DNA from: DASXMT01 sp035552655
GTDB taxonomy: Bacteria > Actinomycetota > Acidimicrobiia > Acidimicrobiales > RAAP-2
Assembly (NCBI GenBank): GCA_035552655.1
Contig: DASZLD010000122.1
Location: 1-13,245, forward strand
DNA length: 13,245 nucleotides
Direction: 5' to 3'
In this document: positions 6,980 to 13,237 of the stretch, piece after piece
Numbering within the stretch: position 1 is the stretch's first letter
How the letters are laid out: every line of letters starts with the position of its first letter
Made by a program: the position numbers and the translations under genes
The notes under the pieces: generated by a model
The model's input: the letters and a program-made list of their open reading frames with translations, nothing else
What the model was told of the DNA's origin: nothing
Databases searched by the model: none

Positions 6980-7008
6980 ACGGCGGCCCCGTCGGGTCGG
7001 ACCAGTGA
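6976..7008 (+). other. Ten-codon bridging ORF between ccmE and ccmF
   Basis: ATG at 6976 overlaps the ccmE stop as ATGA. It opens a 10-codon frame (MNGGPVGSDQ) that ends in TGA at 7006-7008, overlapping the GTG start of ccmF as GTGA. The 25-base gap between ccmE and ccmF is thus exactly spanned by a frame coupled at both ends. ccmF has only a weak Shine-Dalgarno (GGA at 6999-7001), so ribosomes ending this mini-cistron could feed ccmF. The peptide itself is unlikely to be functional. It could also be coincidence. Confidence 0.35.
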
Positions 7009-9110
7009 ACTCGACCCTGGGCCACACCGGCGTCCTGTTGGGCCTGGCCGCCGCGGTGGTGGGCGTCGTGGTGATGGTGTTCGGATTGGCGCGGGGCAAA
7101 GACGGTGTCATCCGCAACGCCCAGATCTACGCGCCGGCCATCCTGCTGGGCGGGTTGATCGCCACCGCGGCGATGGAGCACGCGCTGGTCACCCACGACT
7201 TCTCGCTGGTCTACGTGGCCGACAACAACTCCACGTCGACACCGTTGCTGTACTCGATCACCGGGATGTGGTCCGCCCTGGAGGGCTCCATCTTGTTGTG
7301 GGGGGTGATCCTGGGGGGCTACGCCACGGCCATGGTGTGGCGGTTCCGCAAGCGGGGGGCCGACCGCCTGGTGGCCTGGGCCACCCTGGTGGTCTACGTG
7401 GTCGCCGCCTTCTTCTTCATGCTCATGCTGGGCCCGGCCGACCCCTTCCGCCGGGTGGTGGGAGCGGTGGTCACCAACGGGAACGGCCCCAACGTGCTGT
7501 TGCAGGACAACCCGCTGGTGGCTTTCCATCCGCCCATGCTGTACCTGGGATTCGTCGGGTTCACCCTCCCGTTCGCCTTCGCCATCGCCTCGCTGATCAC
7601 CGGTCGGCTGGATGAGGACTGGCAGAGCGAGACCCGGCGGTGGACGCTGTTCGCCTGGGGGTTCCTCACCGCCGGCATCCTGCTCGGGATGTGGTGGTCC
7701 TACCAGGTGCTCGGGTGGGGCGGGTTCTGGGCCTGGGACCCGGTCGAGAATGCGTCGTTCCTGCCCTGGTTGTGCGGCACCGCCTACCTCCACTCGGTGA
7801 TGGTCCAGCAGCGCCGCGGGCTGTTGCGCGTCTGGAACCTGTCGTTGGTCATCGCCACCTTCTCGTTGACCATCCTGGGTACCTTCCTCACCCGCTCGGG
7901 CGTGATCCAGTCGGTCCACACCTTCTCCGACTCCACCATCGGGCCTTTGCTCATCGGCTTCTTCGCCCTCGTCCTGGTGGTCGGGGTCGGCCTCATTGCC
8001 TGGCGGGGCGACCGGCTCCGGTCGCCGGGAGGGATCGACGCGCCGCTGAGCCGGGAGGGAGCCTTCCTGGGCAACAACGTGTTGTTCGTGGCCTTCGCCT
8101 TCGTGGTGCTGTTGGGGACGGTGTTCCCGCTCCTGTACCAGGCGCTCAACAACACCCAGGTGACGGTGGGGGCTCCCTACTTCAACGCCCTGGCCGTGCC
8201 CCTCGGGCTCGCCCTGTTGTTCTTGATGGGCGTGGCCCCGGCACTGCCGTGGCGCAAGACGACGCTGTCAGTGATGCGCGGCCGCATCGCCGTGCCCGCG
8301 GCGCTGGCCGTGGTCACGGTGGTGGCCTGTGTGATCGGTGGCGTGCACGGGCTGGAGCCACTGGTGGCCTTCGGCTTGGGCGCGTTCGCTGCCGCGTCGG
8401 CCGGCCGGGCCCTGTTCCTGTCGGTCCGCCTGGCCTGGCGGGGGGCGATCTCCGCCGGAGCCAGTCCGGCCCGCGCCGCCCTGGCCGGGTGGCGGGGATT
8501 CGTCGGGCGGGCCAACGGCGGCATGGTGGTCCACATCGGCGTGGTGGTCATCGCCGTGGGGCTGGCCGCCGCCACCTCGTTCGGACAGCGCGGCGAGGTC
8601 CGGCTCTCGCCCGGGCAGACGGCGAAGTTCGACGGGCACACGGTGGAGTTCGTCGGCCTCCGCACGGTGAGGACCTCCGCCTCGACGGCCCAGGAGGCGG
8701 TCATCAGGGTGGACGGCGCCGGCGACTTCCATCCCGCCATCACCACCTTTGGCTCCAACTCGGCCAACGCGGTGGGCACCCCGTCCATCGACTCGGGATG
8801 GCGGGACGACGTCTACCTGACCATCGACAAGATCCCCACGGGCTCGTCGGTGGTCATCGGCGTGGTCGTCCAGCCTCTGGTGTCATGGATGTGGGTGGGG
8901 GGAGCGCTGCTGGTGGTGGGCACCCTGTTGTCGGCCGTGCCCGGTCGCCGTCGCCGGCCCACCGATCCGGTGTCCAAGCCGGTCGTCGGTGTGGCCGGTA
9001 CGCCCGGTCCGTCCGATGAGGACAGGGAGGGGGACGACCGACTGGAGGAGCAGGCCGAGGTCGAGCCCCAAACCGAGCACGTCCCGGTGGGCATCGGGGA
9101 CCGCCCGTGA
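7005..9110 (+). CDS. ccmF: Heme lyase CcmF
   Basis: A 701-residue polytopic membrane protein that ligates heme from holo-CcmE to the CXXCH of apocytochrome c. The WWD heme-handling motif GWGGFWAWDPVENASF lies at 237-252. All four functional histidines of E. coli CcmF have counterparts at near-identical spacing: His175 (FHPPMLY), His263 (YLHSV), His305 (VHTF) and His510 (VVHIG). They correspond to E. coli 173, 261, 303 and 491. A C-terminal outer domain (about 525-615) is followed by a last helix (617-645). A 55-residue charged, acidic tail then extends beyond the usual end of about 650 residues. The start is GTG at 7005, 25 bases after ccmE. An ATG at 6976 reads a different frame and stops after 10 codons. 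The 3' end overlaps ccmG by 4 bases. Confidence 0.96.
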   Translation: MNSTLGHTGVLLGLAAAVVGVVVMVFGLARGKDGVIRNAQIYAPAILLGGLIATAAMEHALVTHDFSLVYVADNNSTSTPLLYSITGMWSALEGSILLWGVILGGYATAMVWRFRKRGADRLVAWATLVVYVVAAFFFMLMLGPADPFRRVVGAVVTNGNGPNVLLQDNPLVAFHPPMLYLGFVGFTLPFAFAIASLITGRLDEDWQSETRRWTLFAWGFLTAGILLGMWWSYQVLGWGGFWAWDPVENASFLPWLCGTAYLHSVMVQQRRGLLRVWNLSLVIATFSLTILGTFLTRSGVIQSVHTFSDSTIGPLLIGFFALVLVVGVGLIAWRGDRLRSPGGIDAPLSREGAFLGNNVLFVAFAFVVLLGTVFPLLYQALNNTQVTVGAPYFNALAVPLGLALLFLMGVAPALPWRKTTLSVMRGRIAVPAALAVVTVVACVIGGVHGLEPLVAFGLGAFAAASAGRALFLSVRLAWRGAISAGASPARAALAGWRGFVGRANGGMVVHIGVVVIAVGLAAATSFGQRGEVRLSPGQTAKFDGHTVEFVGLRTVRTSASTAQEAVIRVDGAGDFHPAITTFGSNSANAVGTPSIDSGWRDDVYLTIDKIPTGSSVVIGVVVQPLVSWMWVGGALLVVGTLLSAVPGRRRRPTDPVSKPVVGVAGTPGPSDEDREGDDRLEEQAEVEPQTEHVPVGIGDRP

Positions 9111-9748
9111 GCCCGTCGCCCGCTGCTCCCGTGGCGTCTCCTCCCGTGCCACCCGCTCCGCCGACGGGGCCGACGGGCAACGGTGGGGTGCCGGGACGCC
9201 CGATCCGGCCCAGGCACACGGCGCGGTGGATCGGTCTGGCCGTGCTGGTGATCGCCGCCGGCCTCATCGCGGTGCTGGCCACCCGACCGCAGGCGACGAC
9301 CGAGCAAGCGGCCAGCCCGCTCCTGGGCAAGCAGGCACCGCCCGTCTCGGGGATCACCGTGGACGGAACCCACTACTCCTTGCCCGCTCAGCCCGGGAAG
9401 TACATCGTGGTCAACTTCTTCGCCTCCTGGTGTGTGCCCTGCCAGACAGAGGGCCCCAACCTGGTGGCCTTCCAGTTCGAGCACCAGCGCTCCGGTGACG
9501 CCTCGGTTCTGTCGGTGGTGATCCAGGACACAGTGGGCGACGCCCGGAGTTATCAGGCCAAGATCGGTGCCAACTGGCCGACCATGGCCGATTCCCATGG
9601 CAAGATCCGGCTCGACTACGGCGTCGCCTCGCCCCCATCGACCTTCGTGATCGCCCCCGATGGCCGGGTGGTGGCCGATTACCTCGGTCCCGCGACCGTT
9701 GCGGATCTCGACTCCGTCATCCAGCGGGCCAAGGCTTCACACCCGTGA
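9107..9748 (+). CDS. ccmG: Thioredoxin-like CcmG/DsbE protein
   Basis: A 213-residue membrane-anchored thioredoxin-fold protein that keeps apocytochrome heme-binding thiols (and CcmH) reduced, most likely using electrons from CcdA. The order is a Pro/Ala-rich cytoplasmic head (1-38), one membrane helix (41-58), and a redoxin domain from about 70 on. The active site is FFASWCVPCQ, with Cys109 and Cys112. The cis-proline loop is GVASPPSTFVI, with Pro177 the probable cis-Pro. The family pattern in that loop is usually GVXGXPET; here it is diverged. The start is GTG at 9107, with GGGGA (9096-9100) 6 bases upstream, overlapping ccmF by 4 bases. Without the ccm neighbours one would call it only a TlpA/ResA-like redoxin. 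Confidence 0.92.
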   Translation: MSPSPAAPVASPPVPPAPPTGPTGNGGVPGRPIRPRHTARWIGLAVLVIAAGLIAVLATRPQATTEQAASPLLGKQAPPVSGITVDGTHYSLPAQPGKYIVVNFFASWCVPCQTEGPNLVAFQFEHQRSGDASVLSVVIQDTVGDARSYQAKIGANWPTMADSHGKIRLDYGVASPPSTFVIAPDGRVVADYLGPATVADLDSVIQRAKASHP

Positions 9749-11151
9749 GCAGCTCGTCTCGGGCCACCCGGCGATCGTTGGTCTGGGTGGTCCTGGGCGT
9801 GGTGCTCGTCGTCGCCCTCCTCATCGGGAGCGGCGTCTTCTCGTCCAAGCCCTTGACCCGGGCCCAGCGGGTGGAGGCCATCGCCTCGGGGATCAAGTGC
9901 CCCAGTTGCGAGGACCTCTCGGTGGCCGACTCCAATGCCCAGACGGCCATCACCGTGCGCACGGCGATCGCTGCTCAAGTGGCCGCCGGTCGGACCGATC
10001 AGCAGATCGACGACTTCCTCGTTGCCCGCTACGGGTCGGCCATCGTGCTCACCCCCCCGACCAGTGGCTGGTCCCTGCTGGTGTGGGTCCTGCCCCTGGT
10101 GGGTGGCGTGGTGGCGATCGGCGGGCTGACCCTGTTCATGGTCCGGCGCCGGCGGCGAGGCTTCGCCCCCGACGACGAGGCCGCCGCCGCTGTCTCCGAC
10201 GGGGACATGAGCGCCGACATGCTGGCCGATCGTCAGCTCTTTCTGGAGCGTTCCCTGGCCGATGCCGAGGCCGAGCACGACGCCGGGGACCTGTCCGACG
10301 CCGACTACCAGGCTCTCCTTCGACGCGACCGGGGTCGGCTCGAGACCATCGAGGCCCGGATGGTGGCCCTCGAACAGGCGGCGGCGGCACCGGATGTGCT
10401 GGCTGGCGCGGCTGTGTCCGCCAGTGTTGGGGCTGGTTCGTCCACTGGCCTCGTGGCCGGCGCCGGCCATGATCCCCGAACAGCTCGGGCGGGATCATCG
10501 GCTGACGACGCACCCCCGTTGGACCCGACATCGGCGGATCCGACATCGATCCCGGGACCGGCTTCGACCACTCGCCCGCGGCGCAGTCGTCGCCAGCGCT
10601 TCCTCCTGGGTGGATCGGTGGTGACCCTCAGCGCGGCCATCGTGCTGGTGGTGGTGCTGGTCGCCGTACCCCGCCTTCCGGGTCAGACCGAGACGGGCAA
10701 CGTGACCCTCAGCCAGCAGCAGAAGATCGCCCAGACGCTGGCCGAGGCGGCCGTGGACGAAGACGCCGGGAACCTCAGCCAGGCGGCCCAGCTGTACAAC
10801 CAGATCCTGAGCGACAACCCGAACCAGGCCCAGGCCACCGCCCAGCTGGGTTGGCTCGACTACCAGGTGGGGACATCGGGCAACAGCACCACGTTGAAGA
10901 ACCAGGGTCGCAAGCTGGTGGAGCGAGCGGTGAAGCTCGACCCCCAGGACTTTGCCGGCCATCTCTACCTGGGGACCATCCTGTTGCTCCAGGACAACGA
11001 CGCCACCGGCGCGGTGGCGCAGTACCAGGCGTTCCTCGGGGCCACCAACCCTGTGCCCGCGGCGTCGGTCATCAAACAGGCCGCGCCCTACATTCGCCGG
11101 GCCTATACCCAGGCCGGGGTGGCCCTCCCCTCCCAGGTCCCTGCGGCCTGA
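9745..11151 (+). CDS. ccmH: CcmH-CcmI fusion: apocytochrome thiol reductase plus TPR chaperone
   Basis: A 468-residue fusion of two System I proteins. Residues 1-135 are CcmH: a membrane helix or signal anchor (12-31), the redox motif IKCPSCEDLSVADSNA (Cys52, Cys55), the conserved helical region ending FLVARYGSAIVLTPP, and a second helix (109-134). Residues 160-205 resemble the N-terminal cytoplasmic part of CcmI (RSLADAEAEHDAGDLSDADY). A Ser/Ala/Pro-rich linker follows (about 210-285), then a third helix (286-309). The C-terminal part (325-460) consists of TPR-like repeats such as AAQLYNQILSDNPNQAQATA and GAVAQYQAFLG. By topology the CcmH domain and the TPR domain both lie outside the cytoplasm, as needed for reduction and capture of apocytochrome c. 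The start is GTG at 9745, overlapping ccmG by 4 bases. The canonical LRC reads IKC here. Confidence 0.9.
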   Translation: MSSSSRATRRSLVWVVLGVVLVVALLIGSGVFSSKPLTRAQRVEAIASGIKCPSCEDLSVADSNAQTAITVRTAIAAQVAAGRTDQQIDDFLVARYGSAIVLTPPTSGWSLLVWVLPLVGGVVAIGGLTLFMVRRRRRGFAPDDEAAAAVSDGDMSADMLADRQLFLERSLADAEAEHDAGDLSDADYQALLRRDRGRLETIEARMVALEQAAAAPDVLAGAAVSASVGAGSSTGLVAGAGHDPRTARAGSSADDAPPLDPTSADPTSIPGPASTTRPRRSRRQRFLLGGSVVTLSAAIVLVVVLVAVPRLPGQTETGNVTLSQQQKIAQTLAEAAVDEDAGNLSQAAQLYNQILSDNPNQAQATAQLGWLDYQVGTSGNSTTLKNQGRKLVERAVKLDPQDFAGHLYLGTILLLQDNDATGAVAQYQAFLGATNPVPAASVIKQAAPYIRRAYTQAGVALPSQVPAA

Positions 11152-11157
11152 GCGTCT

Positions 11158-11201
11158 CCGATCGGGATCGGTACCTCCCCGCGCCCGGGGCGTCGGGTAC
11201 C
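11158..11201. terminator. Hairpins between convergent ccmH/I and cysteine desulfurase genes
   Basis: The 55-base convergent gap holds two inverted repeats. The first is CCGAT (11158-11162) pairing with ATCGG (11167-11171). The second is a nested structure with GGTACC (11170-11175) pairing with GGTACC (11196-11201) around CCCCG/CGGGG (11177-11181, 11186-11190), loop CGCC. The two share bases 11170-11171, so they are alternatives. Being symmetric, they could stop transcription from both sides. No U-tract is present. Confidence 0.5.
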
Positions 11202-11206
11202 TCGGC

Positions 11207-12355
11207 TCAGGAGCGGAGCGCCCGCAGGTCGGCCACCACCCGGGGAAAGGCGGCGGCGAAGGCATCGATGTCGGCGGCAGAGGTGGACCATCCCACCGAC
11301 AAGCGCAGCGACCGGTCGGCGTCGACGCCCATGGCCTGGAGTACGGGCGAGGGCTCGAGCGACTCGGACGAGCACGACGAGCCCGAGTGGACGGCGATAC
11401 CGGCTTGGTCCAGGCCCAACAGGACCGGTTCCGCCTCGACGCCCTCGATGCCCAGGCACACGATGTGGGGAACGCGGTGGGCGATGTCTCCGTACTCGGT
11501 GACCCCGGGGACGGCCAGCGCCGCTGCTCGGAGTCGATCGGCCGACCGACGGGCCGATGTCTCCTCGTCGGCAGCCCGGCCGGCGGAAGCCAACGCGGTG
11601 ACGGCCCCGGCGAACCCCACCGCCGCGGCCACGTTCTCGAACCCGGCTCGCCGGGCCCGCTCCTGTTCGCCGCCGACCAGGAACGGTTCGACCCGGAGGC
11701 CGCGCCGTACCACCAGCGCGCCGATGCCGGGAGGTCCACCCAGCTTGTGAGCGGAGACCGACACCAGATCGGCGTCGAGGGCGCCGAGGCCGGTGGGAAC
11801 GTGACCGGCCGCAGCCACCGCGTCGACATGGACGAGGACGGGCCCCGCCTGCCGGCATCGTTCGACCACGTCGGCCACCGGCTGCACCGTTCCCACCTCG
11901 TGGTTGGCCCATTGGCAGTGCACCAGCGACACGGGCTGGGAGTACTCGGACGTGGCCCGATCGAGTGCGTCGGCCACGGCATCGGGATCGATCCGACCGA
12001 GCTGGTCGACGTCGAGGCCCAGTACCGGACCCGACCGCGAGGATGCGTCGCGGACGGCGGAGTGCTCCACGGCCGAACACACCATCGGGCCGGTCCGGGC
12101 GTGGGCCGCGCCCCATACGGCGGCGTTGATGGCCTCGGTGCCACCCGAGGTGAAGATGACCTGGCGCGAACGGACCTGGAAGAACTCGGCCACCTGATCA
12201 CGGGCGTCCTCCAGGGTGGCTCGGGCGATCCGTCCCTCGGTGTGGACCCGTCCAGGATCGGCGGTGATGCCCGTGTCCCGCCAGGCGGCCATGGCCGCCG
12301 ACGCCTCAGGGCGGAGCGGCGTCGTTGACGCGTGGTCGAGATAGTGCCGGGCCAT
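11207..12355 (-). CDS. Cysteine desulfurase (NifS/IscS-like, class V aminotransferase)
   Basis: A 382-residue PLP enzyme expected to take sulfur from L-cysteine as a persulfide for Fe-S cluster or tRNA thiolation. The PLP lysine is Lys204, in SVSAHKLGGPPGIG. The catalytic cysteine is Cys328, in HSGSSCSSESLEPS. Asp178 (HVDAV), the stacking His98 (SAVEHSA) and the SGGTEA phosphate site (70-75) are kept. Three positions that contact PLP in E. coli IscS look changed by my hand alignment: Asn155 to His152 (ANHEVGT), Gln183 to Ala181, and Thr243 to Phe239 (RRAGFEN). The active-site loop is long, as in group I (IscS/NifS) enzymes. The start is ATG at 12355, with only a weak GGGG upstream. It lies 69 bases behind the SufR-like regulator on the same strand, so it is a likely operon partner. 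I leave the symbol blank because IscS, NifS and actinobacterial variants cannot be separated by eye. Confidence 0.92.
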   Translation of the reverse strand: MARHYLDHASTTPLRPEASAAMAAWRDTGITADPGRVHTEGRIARATLEDARDQVAEFFQVRSRQVIFTSGGTEAINAAVWGAAHARTGPMVCSAVEHSAVRDASSRSGPVLGLDVDQLGRIDPDAVADALDRATSEYSQPVSLVHCQWANHEVGTVQPVADVVERCRQAGPVLVHVDAVAAAGHVPTGLGALDADLVSVSAHKLGGPPGIGALVVRRGLRVEPFLVGGEQERARRAGFENVAAAVGFAGAVTALASAGRAADEETSARRSADRLRAAALAVPGVTEYGDIAHRVPHIVCLGIEGVEAEPVLLGLDQAGIAVHSGSSCSSESLEPSPVLQAMGVDADRSLRLSVGWSTSAADIDAFAAAFPRVVADLRALRS

Positions 12356-12402
12356 TGGCTCAGACCCCGGGATCGATCGAGATCAGCCCGTCCATCTGAG
12401 AG

Positions 12403-12425
12403 ACCGGTGCCCCCGGTGGCACGGT
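12403..12425 (-). terminator. Hairpin between regulator and cysteine desulfurase
   Basis: On the plus strand ACCG(G)TGCC (12403-12411) pairs with GGCACGGT (12418-12425), with a one-base bulge and loop CCCGGT. On the minus strand the hairpin begins at the last base of the regulator's stop codon (12427-12425) and is not followed by a U-tract. It may attenuate read-through from the regulator into the cysteine desulfurase, or stabilise the upstream message. The remaining 47 bases up to the desulfurase ATG show no clear promoter. Confidence 0.35.
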
Positions 12426-13189
12426 CAGACCAACGCGACGCAGGCGTCGTCGCCGCGTGCCCGCGACGACAGCACCACGGGAACCGCACCCTCGGGGTTC
12501 TCCCCGCACAGCCCGGCGAGCAGTCCCTTGACCATGCCCCGGTCGACCGCGCACAGCACCGGGTAGCGCGACGCCGCATCTCCGAAGGGGCAGCTGTCGG
12601 CCACGACGGCGGTGGAGGCACCCTGATCCTCGGCGTGGGCGGAGAAGCCGTGGGCGGTCAGGGTGTCGGCGATGGCGTGCATGGCTGTCCGCAGCGACCG
12701 TTGCCCGTCGCCCGGCGCCATGTGGCCGGCCAGCGTGCGCCCGTACTCCTCGCCGACGCGCTCGGCCATGAGCTCGGCCGCTTCGGGCCCGAGCAGGCTG
12801 AGGGCCTCTTGCAGCAACAGGATGAGCAGGTCGTCCCGCCGCGTGAGCAGATCGAGGGTGGGATCATTGCCGATCACGGTGAAGCGCTTGGACGGTCGCC
12901 CGGCGCCGTGTCCGGCGGCCCGTTCCATGGTGATCTCCACGTACCCGCCGGCGGCCAGACGCTCGAGGTGGTGACGGGCCACATTGGGATGGAGCGAGAA
13001 GCGGGTAGCCACCTCCGATGCGGTGGCCCCGGGGTTGGATCGGACGAAGAGATAGATCTCCCTGCGGGTCGGGTCCCCGAAGGCCGAGGTCACTGCGGCA
13101 GCTGCCGCGGTGAAGTCGTTGTCGGAAGGAAGTGCCCCTGCTACCAGCGGCGTTGCCGCGGCACTGGGCCTGTCCTGAGTTGATGACAC
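12425..13189 (-). CDS. sufR: SufR-like winged-helix Fe-S regulator
   Basis: A 254-residue (from GTG 13189) transcriptional regulator of the SufR/COG2345 type, which in cyanobacteria, mycobacteria and streptomycetes represses the suf Fe-S assembly operon when carrying an Fe-S cluster. An N-terminal winged helix (about 30-90) includes DPTRREIYLFVR and the recognition segment SLHPNVARHHLERLAAGGYV. The C-terminal half has DSCPFGDAASRYPVLCAVDR. Cys200 and Cys213 show the C-X12-C spacing of SufR ligands. Cys228 and Cys250 are candidates for the third ligand. GTG at 13189 is chosen because a TACACT -10 box lies 7 bases upstream, giving a leaderless message. ATG at 13216 would add nine residues, has no Shine-Dalgarno and would lie across the promoter. 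Context (a cysteine desulfurase behind, a divergent gene in front) supports a role in Fe-S homeostasis. Confidence 0.8.
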   Translation of the reverse strand: MSSTQDRPSAAATPLVAGALPSDNDFTAAAAAVTSAFGDPTRREIYLFVRSNPGATASEVATRFSLHPNVARHHLERLAAGGYVEITMERAAGHGAGRPSKRFTVIGNDPTLDLLTRRDDLLILLLQEALSLLGPEAAELMAERVGEEYGRTLAGHMAPGDGQRSLRTAMHAIADTLTAHGFSAHAEDQGASTAVVADSCPFGDAASRYPVLCAVDRGMVKGLLAGLCGENPEGAVPVVLSSRARGDDACVALV

Positions 13190-13209
13190 GTCACCTAGTG
13201 TAGTCCTGA
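13172..13209. repeat. GTCCTGA direct repeat and ACAC/GTGT inverted repeat around the promoter
   Basis: GTCCTGA occurs at 13172-13178 and again at 13203-13209, 31 bases apart start to start, about three helical turns. Between them lie ACAC (13186-13189) and GTGT (13198-13201), inverted with an 8-base spacer, and TGAC-N2-GTCA (13184-13193). These overlap the regulator start and both -10 boxes, so any of them could be an operator for the SufR-like protein. The arms are short and chance is not excluded. Confidence 0.3.
13195..13203. promoter_or_regulatory. Candidate bidirectional promoter, overlapping -10 boxes
   Basis: The 9-base near-palindrome CTAGTGTAG contains TAGTGT on the plus strand (13196-13201) and TACACT on the minus strand (13202-13197). 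Both fit TANNNT. The minus box is 7 bases from the GTG of the regulator (leaderless). The plus box would give a leader of about 30 bases containing the GAGGAGA ribosome binding site for the gene at 13238. The -35 elements are weak on both sides. One box may be real and the other incidental. Confidence 0.45.
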
Positions 13210-13237
13210 AGCCCATTTGGTCCGAGGAGAGACGTCC

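Noticed and set aside
7640..9019. A 459-codon plus-strand frame inside ccmF
   Set aside because: It is out of frame with ccmF, which carries all four conserved histidines and the WWD motif. The shadow product has no hydrophobic pattern or motif.
10521..10560. Imperfect repeat of CCGACATCG in the ccmH/I linker
   Set aside because: Only two short copies encoding DPTS-type residues in a disordered linker; this is low complexity rather than a functional repeat.
10952..12328. A 458-codon plus-strand frame opposite the cysteine desulfurase
   Set aside because: It is the antisense of a gene with intact catalytic motifs. The translation is Gly/Arg/His-rich with no recognisable domain and no ribosome binding site.
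12360..12554. A small minus-strand frame overlapping the 3' end of the SufR-like gene and ending just before the cysteine desulfurase
   Set aside because: It lies mostly inside the regulator in another frame and has an Arg/Gly-rich sequence. The downstream ATG with an 11-codon tail has no Shine-Dalgarno, so coupling to the desulfurase is not supported.
10495..12621. A 708-codon open frame on the minus strand across the end of ccmH/I and the cysteine desulfurase region
   Set aside because: Its product is Pro/Arg/Ser-rich low complexity with no family motif, and it overlies two well-supported genes. Long antisense or off-frame openings are expected in GC-rich DNA.
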